DNA from: Sarcocystis neurona
Taxonomy: Eukaryota > Apicomplexa > Conoidasida > Eucoccidiorida > Sarcocystidae
Assembly: GCA_000727475.1 (NCBI GenBank)
Contig: KL647302.1
Span: 2,117,234-2,181,233, forward strand
Length of the DNA: 64,000 bases
Reading direction: 5' to 3'
This document shows positions 11,601 through 26,100 of the stretch, piece by piece. Under the pieces are notes generated by a model, which did not search any database, was not told the DNA's origin, and saw nothing but the letters and a program-made list of their open reading frames with translations. Within the stretch, counting starts at the first letter, position 1, and each line of letters begins with the position of its first letter. A program made the position numbers and the translations under genes.

Positions 11601-14100
11601 TGACGAGTACTTTACCTTGAACGTGAGACTCTGCCACGCAGTTGCCTAGGCGGTGAATCTGAACCTTCGAGGGATTCTGTGCTTGCATGACGGCGTACAG
11701 CGCCTCAAATGTCGTGCACGTGTTCAACAACTGCCTTGATGCTAAGATTCTTTGCAAAGCCAGATGCTCCGGTTGTTGCTGATTTGTGCCGTTTTTTGCG
11801 CCCTGCTACCGGCAGCCTCTCTCCTGGAACAATCACATCGCCTCAAGTGAGCAAACGTTGACGTCAGGTCCGCTTCCTGTAGTCACTTCTTTCTGTTTCT
11901 TTTCTAGAATAAGCCCCGACAATATTCGTTTTGGCGGTATAGACCCGGATGGTCGCCCGCGTGGAGCCCTCTCTCTTTGCTCACAACTGGTGGTTAGAAG
12001 CGATTTAACACGAGTTTAGGGTGTGCGCCTCCTAATTCAGCGTTCTCTTCTCAAACGGCATATTGTGTTTTGACTGTAAAGCCGGAGTCTGCCGGCACCT
12101 CAGCAGGCTGCTGGTCAGCGTGCTCAGAAGTGCCGGATAAAGCCGTTTGCAACGACCACGCAGAAAGTGAGACTACTGAGCGCAAGCGCCTACAAGTACC
12201 CGTAGAAGTAGTGCTTTAGTCTATCAGCGCTTCTAAAATGCAAAAGAAGGAGGCTCGTCTTAGTATCAGTTGTGTTGTTCTATGTGCTCACGACCGCCAG
12301 TGTCACTGCTGCAACTCTTATTTCTCGTCCCGCTATCCTGATGCTTGATTGCAGTGTACTTGCTGTCAGTCTACCACGTACTGCTTCGCACACTCTTATC
12401 CTTATCCACGTTCACAATGCCAGTTTGCGTCTGATCACTTCTGCGACTAAAGCTACGTCGTCACTCTTAGTTTACTGCTACAATTGTGACTCCTACTGCG
12501 CAGTCCGCTAGTACTCTTCGTAGCATCACTAGTGGTGCTGTCACAACGTCGGCATTCTCAGTCGCGCTGTTACTGCGTCTGCTATTTCGATATTGAGCTC
12601 TAAATCGCGCACCCGTTGGCACTAAGCTGACTGCTGTCTTTGTTCGCTATTGCTGAAAATAAAAAAATCGCTATTAACATTGGTGAGCTCTGACTGGTTC
12701 TACGCCTTTCACAGCATGGCAACGTGTACTCCGTGTTCCACCCACTCCTTTCATGGAGCTCCCGTATGGCGCCAGTGGTAGGTGTTATTAATCTTCAACG
12801 AATGTGAAGTAAAGCTTTCTTACTCTGTCCACTGTACACCCGAGAACAATAGTAACGTCACAGATACCCTCGGAGGCATGCGTAGAAATCAGTAGAGTTA
12901 GATACTTGATTTTTGCACACATTGTCAGAGTATCGACACGTTCTTTCTCTGCATGAGTAATACATATGCAGACTACTGTAACACGTTGCAGCCAAACGGT
13001 TGAACTGTTCACAAACATATATGGACATACCTATGTACATTCACGGAAACCACTGGCAGCAAAATCGAGGCAGTTCGTCTATACCTGTATTCACAAATAC
13101 ATGCGGCTAGCATACCTAGGTCACACAATACGAGTACAAGTAGTGTTGAAATTATATTTACCGCAGGTTTTCATACGCAGTTACCGTAACTCAGGCTGCT
13201 CTTTAACAGAGAAAAGATATCTCTGCACATTATCGGAAACGGTCAATACGGAGTGTCCTGCTAATGCCGACGTTATTGTAAGATTCCTTCAATTGTCCAA
13301 AACTGAAGAACAGTTTCATGATGTAGCAAACGTAACACGTCTGCGTATGCACCTAGCTGTTATAACAAGAATGTAGATGATAAAAGTACTACTCAGAATC
13401 ACTAGTTGAACTCTCGTAGTCCGCATTTCCCTTAAGTGCCCACGACATGACAAAGTCAAGGAGTTCACATTTTGTAGTCGTCGTCTTGCCACTGGAACGG
13501 TAACTCGTGTTTATTGAGGCAATCGTAAAATATTTTGCACACTTGCGAAGCCCCGCAACAGATAACGTCCAGAAAACATACATATGGATTGTTACGACAT
13601 CGATGCACATACGAATCCTATCTTCGTAATGCACACGCGTTGAAGCTCTTGGACGTTTTCGTGAACGGATTTGACAAATTGTCTAGCATGTATCTCTGTG
13701 TACTGCTGCGCCAAGCATGTGCAGGAATGAAAAATTAGGATCATTCAAACAAAGTACACCAGTATAACGTGTGCAGCACACAACAACAAGTCCTACCACC
13801 ATCACTAGAACTGCCGCGACGGATTACATTACACTTCTGTGCGTGTGCATACGTGCACTACACAAATGTATGTTCACATATATATATATATATATATATT
13901 TGTATAGATACGCAGCCGATACAATATGTCTACGTACACCCGTATATAACTCTTTAGATGTAGTTAGATATTTTTTCATTCATATGTGTGTGACCTTCGT
14001 CTCCTCAGGTCAAAGCAGGAAACGTGTGCTACACAGCTTGTGGGGTTCCCAGCTGTCCGGAGGGAGATTTCGAACAAATTGATCCTCTAGCAGACTTTAA
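8700..14100. other. gene-poor stretch
   Basis: No supportable gene was found. There are short TA microsatellites at about 10451-10483 and 13876-13905. The block 12240-12620 is rich in CTG/ACT-type triplets and looks like eroded coding sequence of the Thr/Ala-rich kind. Its frames are broken by stops, and no splice structure could be made from it. Confidence 0.45.
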
Positions 14101-14143
14101 AGTAAGAACCTCTCTGAGCCTTTTTTTTCAACAAGATGTAACA

Positions 14144-14193
14144 TCACGTGCACACTTGTGAATGCTTGTATTTTCTTAAACGAAGTATTCCGG
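14144..14193 (-). CDS. SLC35C2-like putative last exon (50 bp)
   Basis: The pyrimidine-rich acceptor CCTCCTTCGCAG fits the phase left by exon 7. It encodes AGILRLRKYKHSQVCT and then a TGA stop. The basic Lys/Arg run after a short hydrophobic stretch is what the family shows directly after its last helix. The joined helix is some residues shorter than usual, and the intron is long (2967 bp), so this is the least certain exon of the model. Confidence 0.45.
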
Positions 14194-17100
14194 CTGCGAA
14201 GGAGGCGCGCACAGAACACGATGCAGAAAACGGAGGATCGAGAAACATGAAGCACTAACAGAGAACATCGTCCCCCCCCATAAAACATTACCTGTAGAGT
14301 AGATGCCGCACACGAGAAATTTCCACAAAGACCTGCTTACGTGCCTGTTGTGAGAAACCTTGTGCAAGGCAAGTCAATTCATAGATATGTATACACGGAC
14401 GTATATAGCCTAGAATGTTGCGCGCATGCTCACCTACAAGGAGCACAGAGACGGACCAGCACACCGATATGTCAACGTACAGAGATATGCCCGTACGCGA
14501 CAAACGCACTTACGCGTATCCATTAGGCAGGCAACGATTGCACGGCCCTGCGCAGCGGCGCGTAGCCGAAGATTATGAGATGCAATATTTGAATTTCTCG
14601 GCGGCTCTCTGTTACAGATTAATGCGCATGTCTACGTGTCCAATTTTCTATGTAGGCCGTAAGTAACCCCTTGAACGTGCCGATGTCTGCGTACACACGC
14701 TTGTACACAGGCGTGTGTAATCCGCCACTTCCCAAGACCATAAATTCTCATACAAGGATTCCACATCACGAAACTGGCGTCGCTTCGAATACACCCGGGG
14801 CAGCCCTTGCACCTTGACCTACGTCGTGCTAAATGTGAGACTACGCCGCATAAGTGGGAAAAGCCGCAAATGTATTCATCACGCAAACAGGTCTACACAT
14901 ATATATGGCGTACACATAGATGTACACACACACAGGTATAATTCCACACGTGGATTTCCGTACAAAAGTAGAGCGTATAAACATGTGTGTGAGATCACCG
15001 GGTCAAGGCCGACCCCCTGCGGATGCAGTCAAAAAAGTTGCACGGCACAGTGGTACAAGTGTAGCTGGGGGAGCCACACAGCACCCGTAAAAGAAAGGAA
15101 ATCCGGGATTAACGTCCACGCACACGTGTGAACCTATGTAGGTGCACACGTACATTTACATGTACGAGTGCACACTTGCTATTAAATTAGGGCATACAGT
15201 ATTAGTAGTCCGTCAGCACTGAGCCTGCGGCGCGCGCCGTTCCCGACTTCATGGAGACGCTGAATCTCGCTGGCGATGGGCTGGTCTTTTCTATGAACCC
15301 ATCGAGGAGATTTCCGCCCTACATGCATCATTATATGCAATCTATGTTTACACGCACGTGTGCAGTATCGCGTCGGCATTGGATACCCTACGAGTATCCA
15401 CTGTGTGCAATGTTGACGCATATTCATAACAAGCACGTATCCGAGGTTTTCCCCTTTAGACATATACCCTCAGAGCTAGGTGCTCCATGTAGAAACTCTC
15501 ATATCTGCACGCATTAGCGTGTCCGCACGTGCCACGTATGCAGCCTCTCTCATGTAAACGTGTATCTTCGCATTCCTGTATCCCGTGTGGAGACTCTCAC
15601 ATACATTTGGGTGGCCAGGAATAATGCATGAACGCCTTACGTGACGCTTGTTTGACGCGTCCTTTATACACACATAAGGAAGACGGTCTCAGAAACAAGA
15701 TAGCGGTTACACTAATGCACACGCAACAGTAGTTCAAATGTACAGCTACGGTTACTTAGAGGTGTGTTTGCGGGTACTACCTCAAACACCTCAGATGCAA
15801 GACGTCTCAAGTAGAAGATTTAAACTTCTGTACGCGTCACTCAGCGACGACTGGATACCGGTGTTCTACACATTGTGATACATTTGTCGATGTCGCAAGT
15901 CCGCCTTGTTGGGGGGCTCACCGTCGGCTGCCATACTGCCATTACGCACTCCACAGAGAATCAGTGCACTCCCGTGTTGGCGGATCGATTCATGCACTTG
16001 TGTGTCTGCAGGAACGCACGACCGCCTGAGCATCCACAAAACGTGCGGGAGGTAGTAAAAAGTGTCAAAAGTCGTCATCTGCGGGGGAGTGAAAATTCAG
16101 ATCAGAAACAACCTAAGCGATATTTTCTCATGTTTGTAAGACTGCAATGCTGAGCGGCTGCATTGGTATACAGTCACATGCCGTAACGCCAGATTATTGT
16201 TCCTGAGGAAGATCACTTTGGGGCAGTGGTGAAAGCTTCGACTCATGCACGGACGCCTCAACACGAGTGTCCGTTCGTAGGCTCCTCTATGAACAGTGTC
16301 GCGATATTAGTCGTATAATGTCGGGGCGGATAATGCAGAGAAAGACCTACACAATCGATATCTCAAACGAACTACTTAGAGCGCGAAAATTCCACAGGCA
16401 TGGGACTCATACGGGTCGTACTTCTTCGGAGGCCAACTTGTACCGGATGTACGCGTAATACAACACGCCGAGGATTGAAGCGACTGCAGGAAGCACAGAA
16501 AACACAACATCGCAAAAAAGTGCGGTTGACTGGAAAACCTACTTAAATCACCTTAGAGCGTGCGTGGAACAAAATGAGGTTTACGCTTCACATTCCTTGT
16601 GATTCCCCGTCCGCAACAGCCAGACAATGGCGGAAAAGATCACGGGAGGAGTAATACTGGGATAGCTACAAAATTAATGTTGCATACGCGCATTTGCCAT
16701 TCTGTGTGTAGGCTCAAGTGCATATCGCGAAATGGAAGGTTAAGACACTGGTGTGAGACTTTTTTTTCTGAAAAAAAGACCGGTTTGGGGGCTCAGCGAA
16801 CTGACTTTGAGCGGAGGCACCCAGCCGCAGTAGAGACTGCGAAATGCATTTAGTACCATCACAAGCAGAGAACAAAGCGAAGCCAGAACGACTTTCCTTA
16901 CGATAGTTAGCAATGCTACGGCATACGAAGCTCGCGCTACTCGAAAATATTAGTCGCTGAAGTTGAACCCGAGCTGCAGGTGTATCTCTCCGCTTGTGCG
17001 TAGTACACGGTGTTGCACCAGCGCTGGTACAAATGACAGTATGTGTGCAAATGTAGCTGGAGCCATATAATTAAAAGAGAGTGCAGCGGTAGAAATCAGC

Positions 17101-20100
17101 AACCGGGCTACCGTAGGGCAGAATGCATAAAGCCGCTCTTTTTTAATGAGGAAGGCTGACCAATTCCGATGAGAACGCGCGCTGGCAGAATCTCGCCAAA
17201 AATAACCTGTGAGGAAATGCAGGAAATCACAGCATTACACCCTTCTTCTCGTGTAGCTGCCGGGCAGCTGCGCACACTTGTACACACATACATTGACACA
17301 GATGCAGCTGTCATACAGCTACGTCTACTATGCCCTATTACAGCAGTCCAGTTCCACCTGAAGGAGCTTGACAAGTGACAGCAAGACGCCGTTCACACGC
17401 TTCTATAAACGTACACTAATACGTATCCAGGTGTACTACTGTGTAAGCTCGCATTCCCGGACATATTGAAGTATCTTTACGTACAGATACGAACCGGTGT
17501 ACACAAACACGTGAGCGACACTGACGGCACAAGATGCACGTGTGCATATACAGGTGTTTCAGCCCACCGCCATTTCCCTTCTGGGTGAGACCGCCCTTGC
17601 ACAGCTTTTCACGTTTCAGGCCGACAATCTCGCAGTGTCTGTTGGGACACACTGCACTACACGTTTCGCGTTTTACCTAGGGCGGTGACGAGCACTGCAG
17701 GAGTTCTTAGCTAGTAAAGACTTACTTCACTTTCCCGGCGGGGAAAACTTGCTGTCGCAATGCTTTGAGACACGACTGTCTATTCCCTAATGTAAATCGG
17801 ACTAAAAATTACACCGACAGCGCGAATACAGTTCGGCAGAGAAGAAATCTGTAGAATACATACTTCCTACGATATCTCCCGAATGCAAGTAACGCCAGCA
17901 GCAGCCGTAGTCTGGGCAGTCTCAGCAGCCGTACACCGTTGGTGCACCGGAGGCTGCAAACTGACGCATCTGCACATATATTTGTGCACCGAAAAAATGA
18001 CTGCACGTACACGTGTATATCACTACACGCGTGTACAGGTGTCTAGGCTCCACCGGTGCGCTGCGCTCATGCAGAAAGGAAGCACGTTCGACAACGCTGA
18101 GGGCGTAGTTGCCCGTTAACCTTGAGACTTACTGAACGTCTTCTACACCCACAAAACTGCGCTCCAGTTCCAGAGGCAGACGCCGAACGGGCACTTACCA
18201 CCGACATGGAGATAGTGAGCACCTCCTTGCCAACGCCAGCCACGCACAGAGATACAGAAGATGTTTGGTCTGAGGACGCCAAGAATTTCAACACGAAAAA
18301 GACGCCGACACAGGGGAAGCACAGCAGAACGCGCGTCTCTCTGTGGAGATACACAGCTGTCTTACGTAGCTGCACACATAACAGGACTTCAGTCATTGCA
18401 AGGCAGCAGAGTAGCAATAAGTGTCAGTGAAGAAAGAGAGTCGAAGCATATCAAGAGGAGACCGGGCAACCAGCACCACACAATTGCAAGGGCGTCAAAC
18501 TCGAGCCTCTGAAGCATAAAAAGTAAAAGAAAGGACGTGCTGCAGAGATGGCAGAAGCACCTGAGAAGGCAGAGGCATTTGAAATGGCAGAGGCACCCAA
18601 GAGTAGCAGCGAAATTGACTTCATAAGACCCATAACGGCACCCAATCACTCTTCAGCGAGCCCGACGCAAGAACAGAACAACTTCTTGCGGCAAGAGGAA
18701 AGCAGCTGCTTCCCTAGGAACATACGTGAGAAGTCACAGATATAGAAGTAGAACTGCCATTGCGATGGAGAGAACAACTCTTGTATGACGGATGATTCAG
18801 CAGCACTCGTGCACTATCGTGGTGTTACGCCTACAAAACGTGAAGACGAGTGCAAGACGAAACCTGAACAGTACAGATCGCAGGATTTTTTCACAAACAC
18901 TGGCAACTAATTCTACGAAACGGGTCTGCAACATCCGGCTCCGCCTGCTACAAACGGCGCACAGCAGCTTGAGACTTAATCACGTCCCTGACAGGTGACA
19001 CGTTGCGTGCCTCCGCAGGCGAAAAGTATACTCCCCTCTATACAGAGAACTCTGTGTGGCCCTCGTCATCTACAGCAATAACTCGCAACGCACACAGGCG
19101 CAAAATGCAATCCCACCCTTGCACACGCTTTGTTGAGAGCGTTCTCTGTATAAAGGAGTATATATAAGGTCTCCTCGCTAAAGACGGCGAGGGTCCAACT
19201 CGGCACGGCCGCGAACGATTCCGCTTCCGCAGTGAAATTTTACAGTCCACTGCCAACAGAAGATGTAAAAGCATGTTTCAGCGCAAAGAGCACCCATCTA
19301 TGTTTTGAAAAAGACCGTTTTCGCGCAGGGAGAGGTTTGTTTCTACGTAGGTGCTGCCCAAGACTTCTCGAGAAGCTTCTGTCTGTAGGGGGCACTGACA
19401 GACAGCAGCGTTCTGCTAGCGCTGCGAGAATGTTCTTCGGCGCGCACGTGTCATACAGAAAGGGACACGTAAGTCGGAATAGATAAAAGCAGATCTCATT
19501 GTGCTGCTTCCGAATACTCTGCTACACGTGCATACTAATTGAAGACGTCCACGCGGAGGACACAGACACAGATCTGCCGTTTTGAACGACGCGACGCCTC
19601 CTGGGGTCCGGCACAAGACGCGCATGTATTGTAGTGTACGTGCACGCAGTTTTTTGATAATTCTTCTAGACGGATCAGCAGCGTGTGTCTCCTCGGATGA
19701 ACTCCATCAGCCGAGCTCTGCCCGTGACGTTCGGTCGTATCGCCTGAGGTGCGACATTCCCCTCCCCGGCCTTCACCTCACAGTTTCTTCGTAACTCACG
19801 CGAGCACCGTTCACGTGTACATATGTCAATACACGCAAACTCTAGAACACACGAACAAATATGATAGAACACCTAATTTTAGCTAGGACTCACGCGCAGG
19901 TAGATACAACGAGGCAGGCAGGCAATGACGTGCGTAGACCTTTACAAGAGTTCCGTTGCCGCTGCAGGCATGTGCTTCTTCTCTAGTTACGAAGCTCATC
20001 CGGTAGAGATTCCGGCCGCTCCCACACAGCCACACCCTTCTCGGAGGAGTGAACATCTTTACTACCGACCCGCCCACTCCCGCAGGTTGTATAGCGACAC

Positions 20101-23100
20101 ACCTACGTACGCACACAAGTGTGTACACTCCACTACCGTGTCCCTCGTTTTCTGTACGGCAAATGAGTCCTCTTCAACTTCGTTCCCAAAATCCGCCACC
20201 GCTTGGTAACTCTGCTGGCGTCGAGGTGCAGAGCCCTCTCCTTTTCAAGACGTAACTTCTCACAGACAGAGCAAGGGGCACGTTGGCAAAGAGACAGCAT
20301 CGGTGCGGACACACAACGCCACGTAGCTGGGAGAAAAAAGCTACCATATATGAAGTGCATATAGACCTCCTTGCATCGCACGCATACACAGGTGTATGGT
20401 GGGACGGGAACAAACGTACCGTTGACAATTTCTGCAACTTGGTATGCACACACGTATGCGATGCGTACGCATTCGGCCGGCAGAAAAGCATCATTCGTAC
20501 ATACATGTGTGGAGTCTGCGAGAACGTATAGACATCTACACGTGCGCACAAACATACGTAAACACCTGTATACACACGTGTACATTTGTATACAAACACG
20601 TGTACACACACGCGCATTCATATGTGTACAAATATATATAACTAAACAAATATAAACGCACGTGCGTTGAGTTATACGTTTTAACGTGTATATATATGTA
20701 TTCGTATACGCAGACATTCTTGCAATTTTATCTAGACAGTCCTTTATGCTTCACAGAATTATCTGCAGGGGGCCAACGTGCAACAGTGCTCTTTTTCGTG
20801 TATCCGGCAGTCTACCCCATGACGTGAACACGACGTACCGAGGACAGTAACTTCTGCGAAGAGGACCAGGGCTGCTGTTAAAACGCTTCCGGCAGCCACA
20901 AGGACAGCAGCTAGGAGGCGCTGGCAATCAACGTGTGCAACAGCGACCCCTGCGTGATAGGAAGAAAAACAAAAGACGAGAGAGGAGCAGCACGACTCGG
21001 CTACGTCTTCCCAAAGACACCCACGCGCGCTATGCCCGCACAGGCACCAGCACGCCGCCAACCACAAGGTTCCGCAGACAATTTTCTCTGCGTCAAGCAT
21101 GCAGCGCCTTTTAGCAGTCTTTACATCATTCTCTCGACATCTGCTTATATCGACATATACACGAAAATTTAGAAGCCACTGCGCCACCTACACTAGCCGC
21201 ATATTAGACTCGTCTCCGCACGCAGATGCGCGCAGAGATCGGTGTGAACCAACACGCGGCGCTTCAGAAGACAAACGTATATATACACCGTTTTACACGG
21301 AGCAACAGGGCATACTCATACTGATACTTATAGACGTATACACACGTGTACATACGTACATCATACAGAGATCGCTCCGACTCCTGGGCTGCCGGTGCGT
21401 GATGCCGGTGAAGCGTTGAAGAAAGCTGAATCAAAATCCAGCAGCCACTGCGTGTGGCAAACGATTGCCAGCAAAGGTGTCTTTCTCCCACGTCAGCAAC
21501 GTCCCTGTTTTCGGCTTTCTGAACACGGTCGACATACGTACGTGTAGAGTTCTAATATCCCTACGCAGATCGGCTCCCCCTACCTTCTTCTGTCGCCTCG
21601 TGCTACTGCGGAGTCAGTTCTACGTCATATAGTTAAAAGAGTGCGCATCTTTGGACGCCCTCATCAGCCTTCTCACAAGTGACTAGTAAACAGTGATGAC
21701 CCGTCTCAGCAGTGTTAGGCAGTACGTGTGTGCAAGCACTTTCAAAGATTTTCATTTGAAGACTTCAAGACGCGCAGAGACGTGCTTTACGCGGAGTCGT
21801 ACTTACACACACATATCCCCATGTATAAATAGATGTGTGTGTATTTATGTGCCTCAGATATATACATATGTGTGGGCGAGGGATTGTTGAAGAATAGCCT
21901 CGTGCTCGGCACAAGTCACTACAGGAAGAACTTTAACGAGGAAGACGTCGCGTAAAAACCACACAGCAGCTTGAAACTCTCTTGTCTTCATTCCTGTCTC
22001 TGTTGCGTTTTCTTCTTTTTCCATTTCGTTATAGTCGTATCCCGTGGTTCTAAATCTTTTCCTTCTTCTGTTTCCCTTGTTTTCTAACTCCCTCCTTTCG
22101 ACTTCTGTGTGGCCTTCCTTTTGCCTTCCTTCCCCTGTGGTGGTGGGCTCTGTTCTGCGCCACTTACCTCCGTCCGGTATTCTCGCGGTCAGCAGCGGAG
22201 GCAGCTCGTAGAAAAGAACAGCAGGCGACAGACAAATGCTGCTCAGCGGCTGCAGCAGCAGCAGCAGATGCGGGACGGAGAGGTTCCGATACTGACGCAG
22301 CATTCGCTGTATACAAATCCATCGCAGCGCTCCCGTGAGCACCGCTGCCGAGACGACGACGACGCTGAAGCGCAGAACCGACGGCCGCACAACACGCCAA
22401 CAGATGGAAGTCTCAACAATCGCGCAGACACATCAGTACATAGGTACGAGTATGTGAGGGAGGTACGAGGATGTACAAAGTTTCAAAGCACGCCACGAGA
22501 AACTTCTCGAGGCCACGGCGGGCGCGCAGTAAACGGGAAAAAGATAAGAAAGGGAAACATAGACAACTACGCTTCAAAAGAGAGTGCAAGAATGGCACCG
22601 ACTCCTGGGGAGGAACTAGCCGGGAGAGACGCTAGTCGAAGGGGAACCGATATGCTGCCCGCCCATGTTGGACACAGGTGAGTGCGCGAGTTTACAAATT
22701 TCAAGAACAAAGGGCAGGTCTTCCTGTTACAAAGCACCGACGTTGTTCAGAACGCGTTTTGCACGACAGCCGGCTTTTCGCTTCTGCGCAAGGCGTCTGA
22801 AGCACTGCAGCAGGCTACCTGTGCCATGCAGAGAAACAGACACACACAGCGCTGTCCTAATCGAAAAGCGTGCCACACAACATCACGAAAAGGCAGTACA
22901 CAGAAACGCGGAAAACTTCGTCGCAGAGCGAAAAAGGCGTGTATCTGTCCTGGAAGCTCCCAAGACAGCCTTTCGTTCCTCTTCTGCAAGATGCAAATCC
23001 CCCACCAGAAAAGACGGTGGCGCTGGAGGCCAGTCTTACACAACAGCAGCATCTGCGTGCAACGCAGAGGAAGACCATGCAGCAGAGAAACTTTCGCCGC

Positions 23101-26100
23101 TCTTCGAGGAAAAATCTCTATAGGAAAAGCGGGTGGCACATTTTTTGAGGTCAGTTCAATCGTCTTCACAGAGCCCGCTCCAGAGCCACAGCGTTTTACT
23201 AGACCGTTAGGTTCTCTGTACGACTTGTAGAAGGCTGAATAGCTAGTAGACGAAGCTGCGGGGAGGGGAAGAAGCAAAGACAAACGTTTCGCTTAGTCGC
23301 AGGGTACGCCCCCTCTGTGTGGAGAGAGGAAACGACGACTCGAAGCAGCAAGCTGCCCGCTGCTGCTTTTCTTGCCGTATCCCCTGCCGTCACACTGTTT
23401 TTTCCCTCCCCACGCAGCAAAGACCACGTAGATCCGAACGGAGATGACGTGGACGGGCCAAGCCGACGTAGTATGCCGCCAGCCGTGCTTGCTGGGGGCG
23501 AGCCAGCACACAGAGAAACCAGCCGCCTATCCCTCTGTACAGAGGATTAGGCGGCTCGCACACGCGTAGGCGCGTAGTTCGACGTACACTCACACGTGTC
23601 GGTGCCTACAAGTGTTTACGTGGAGTGGAGAGCTCCCCCTATAACGAGTACGTAGCCGTTCCTTTTAGCCAGAGAACATTGCTGCTGCAGAGGACACGCG
23701 CACACAGAGCTGGGAGGGCCGCGCAGTTAGCTGCGCAACACCGCAGTGTGCAGACAAACGGCGAGAGAAACAGGCGACCAGCGACGACGGTTGCGAAGCG
23801 TACGCAGCCGTTGCCTGCAGCTTTGCTCACCCGATAGAGTTTTTCATTTCCATTTCGGGAACAGTTAGGCAGATGCTGACGACGATGAGCACCTGCAGGA
23901 AGAACAAAACAGCTGTGTGCCTCGGCTGTTATTGTCGCACGTACCTTGGAGTGTCTTAACACCCCGGCAGCACACCCACAGCAGTATGTCTGCGCCTGGG
24001 CTGGACTCTTTCCACTGGAAAAGTCACGGGTAGCACAGAGCCTGCAGTACACACACCTGCCTGCATTACCTCTGCGGCTGTCACCAACGCCCGCGAGCGC
24101 TTGCAGTGTGTTATCCAAGTGCAACACACGTGCAAGAAAAAGAAGCCACGGGGTCCGCGCCTCTGCGGATATCTGTCGGGCGCACGCAGGAGCAGCGGCA
24201 GGAGCTGCCTGCAGCCGCAGCAAACAGCTTCTACCGAGAGCGCACACGCCACGAGATCTGCCAGTAGACGCCTTGTTCCTCCTAGCGCGCAGGTGCTCAA
24301 CCGCAGGACACCCGGAAGAGTGTCCGTGGATACCCCTGTATATTTTTCTACTGGCGTGACGCAACCAGCGTACAACAATTCATCGTCTTCATACGTGCAG
24401 CCTCAATGCGCTTCCAGCAGATAAGTCCGCTACAAACTAATATACGTCCATATACATATATAGATATATATATAGAGACATGGACACTCATGCACACACG
24501 TCATACACATGCGTATTCCGTGCCCATATATATATATATATGTATATATGTATATTTTCTCTCTCTGTCTCTTTCTCTCTCCTTACGTATACACGTAGCT
24601 TGTCCGCACCTACACAGACGAGTTACCATGCATCTGTTTGCACAGGCAGTTCTCCACATTCATATGTCTGAGTACAGAAACGCGTATTTCTGCGCAAATC
24701 TTGGTGTAGACGACGAGCTTACCAACGTAGCAAGAGTTTCCATCCTGAACGACTCCAAGCCTGAGCACAAGACACACAGAAGCAGCAGCAGTTTCTTCGT
24801 CGCACTCTATTCATCAGCGCTCGAAGACGGTACCGGCCTGTGCAGTCCTGTTTGTCGTCAGTCTCTCTTGCTCTCTCACCTTGTCTGTGCTCCTCCCCGT
24901 ACACACACGCACGTGGCAAAATCTGACAAACTCTCTTGCTCCACATCAGGCGAAAAGTGTGTAGACAAGCGGGCGTGACAGCCGTAGACATATCTACATA
25001 GCTGTGTGCACATAGGTGCTACAAGCACGTGCTCCGCAGACATAGACAGGGACGAGCTTGAAGAATTGACACAGGAGGATAGACGCAGCCGTCGCCTTCT
25101 CACGCGGGCGCCCGACGAAGGAAAGGGAGACGGACCTTCGACACAAAGACTCTTGGGCAAACAGACGGCAACTGGCGTTTTTCCTTCTAAAACGAGCGCT
25201 GTTCAGAACAAACTGCCCACTCTGCTGCTGCAAGTAACGGTACAGAGAGGAGCGGGACTGGGTGATGGTTGCCACTTCACTGGTACACCGGTGAATAGAG
25301 GGAAGTGTGAACAGAGCGACGGAGGGCGTGCTGTGCGCGCGCCGAAACAGAAATGCGATAGGGCGTCCTGCAGACGCGTTTGTTCCCGTCGGTGTTTATA
25401 GGCCTGAGAAACAATTAGCCGCTTTACGGAAGCACCGGCGTCGCTTTAGACTGACGTAGATTCGGACAAAAGCAGAGATGTATGCAGCAAAGCGATCAAA
25501 CAGTCTGCAGCTCGCAACGTGTGTACGTACACCCGAGTGCGCTCAAACGCTCTGAGACTTGCATAACTCATTCCAGGTGTACGTACGCACTGGCAGGAAG
25601 AGTTTACGTGGATTGTACTGCCACGTGGTCATACAACACATATGTGTTTACGAAGAGAGATGCGCACACCCCCTGGCGTGTACGGAGGGGCGTCAGCAGG
25701 CGCATGCATTTGTAGAAGACCCACACGCGGACACCGAGGGCTTAGTGCCGTAATCTGACTGATGCCGGGAGGGGATTTGTGTGCGTGGGTGCAGAAGCGT
25801 ACGAAGGAGAGCTGTCTACGCGTTTCGGCAGGGAAGAACTCCCACACACACATGCAGACGAAGATCGCGCAGGATCCGTGCAGACGAAGAACTACCAAAA
25901 GGTACACACGCAGACGAGGACGGCATACGAAGAAGCAAAAGACATCTCTCAGCGCGCAAGACACACGTTGCAGTCTCCCCCCGGCATGCACGAGCGCCTG
26001 TTTCACGCCTGCAGACAGTCCGAGGTGTCGACGCCTGTAAATCATCGACACTCCCTTTACATAAACACATACGCAGACCTCCCTCCGAGGCGGTCTCCCA

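Noticed and set aside
13389..13634. Minus-strand frame with an acidic tail considered as last transporter exon
   Set aside because: Its only good acceptor gives a wrong phase or a non-matching sequence. The exon at 14144-14193 fits phase and composition better.
14288..14509. Minus-strand frame with GISLYVDISVCW considered as a transporter helix
   Set aside because: It has a good donor-like site but no pyrimidine-supported acceptor, and the match to the family is weak.
22109..22681. Plus-strand ORF with a Gln run
   Set aside because: It is antisense to transporter exon 4, which carries the G-x-R-W family signature and good splice sites.
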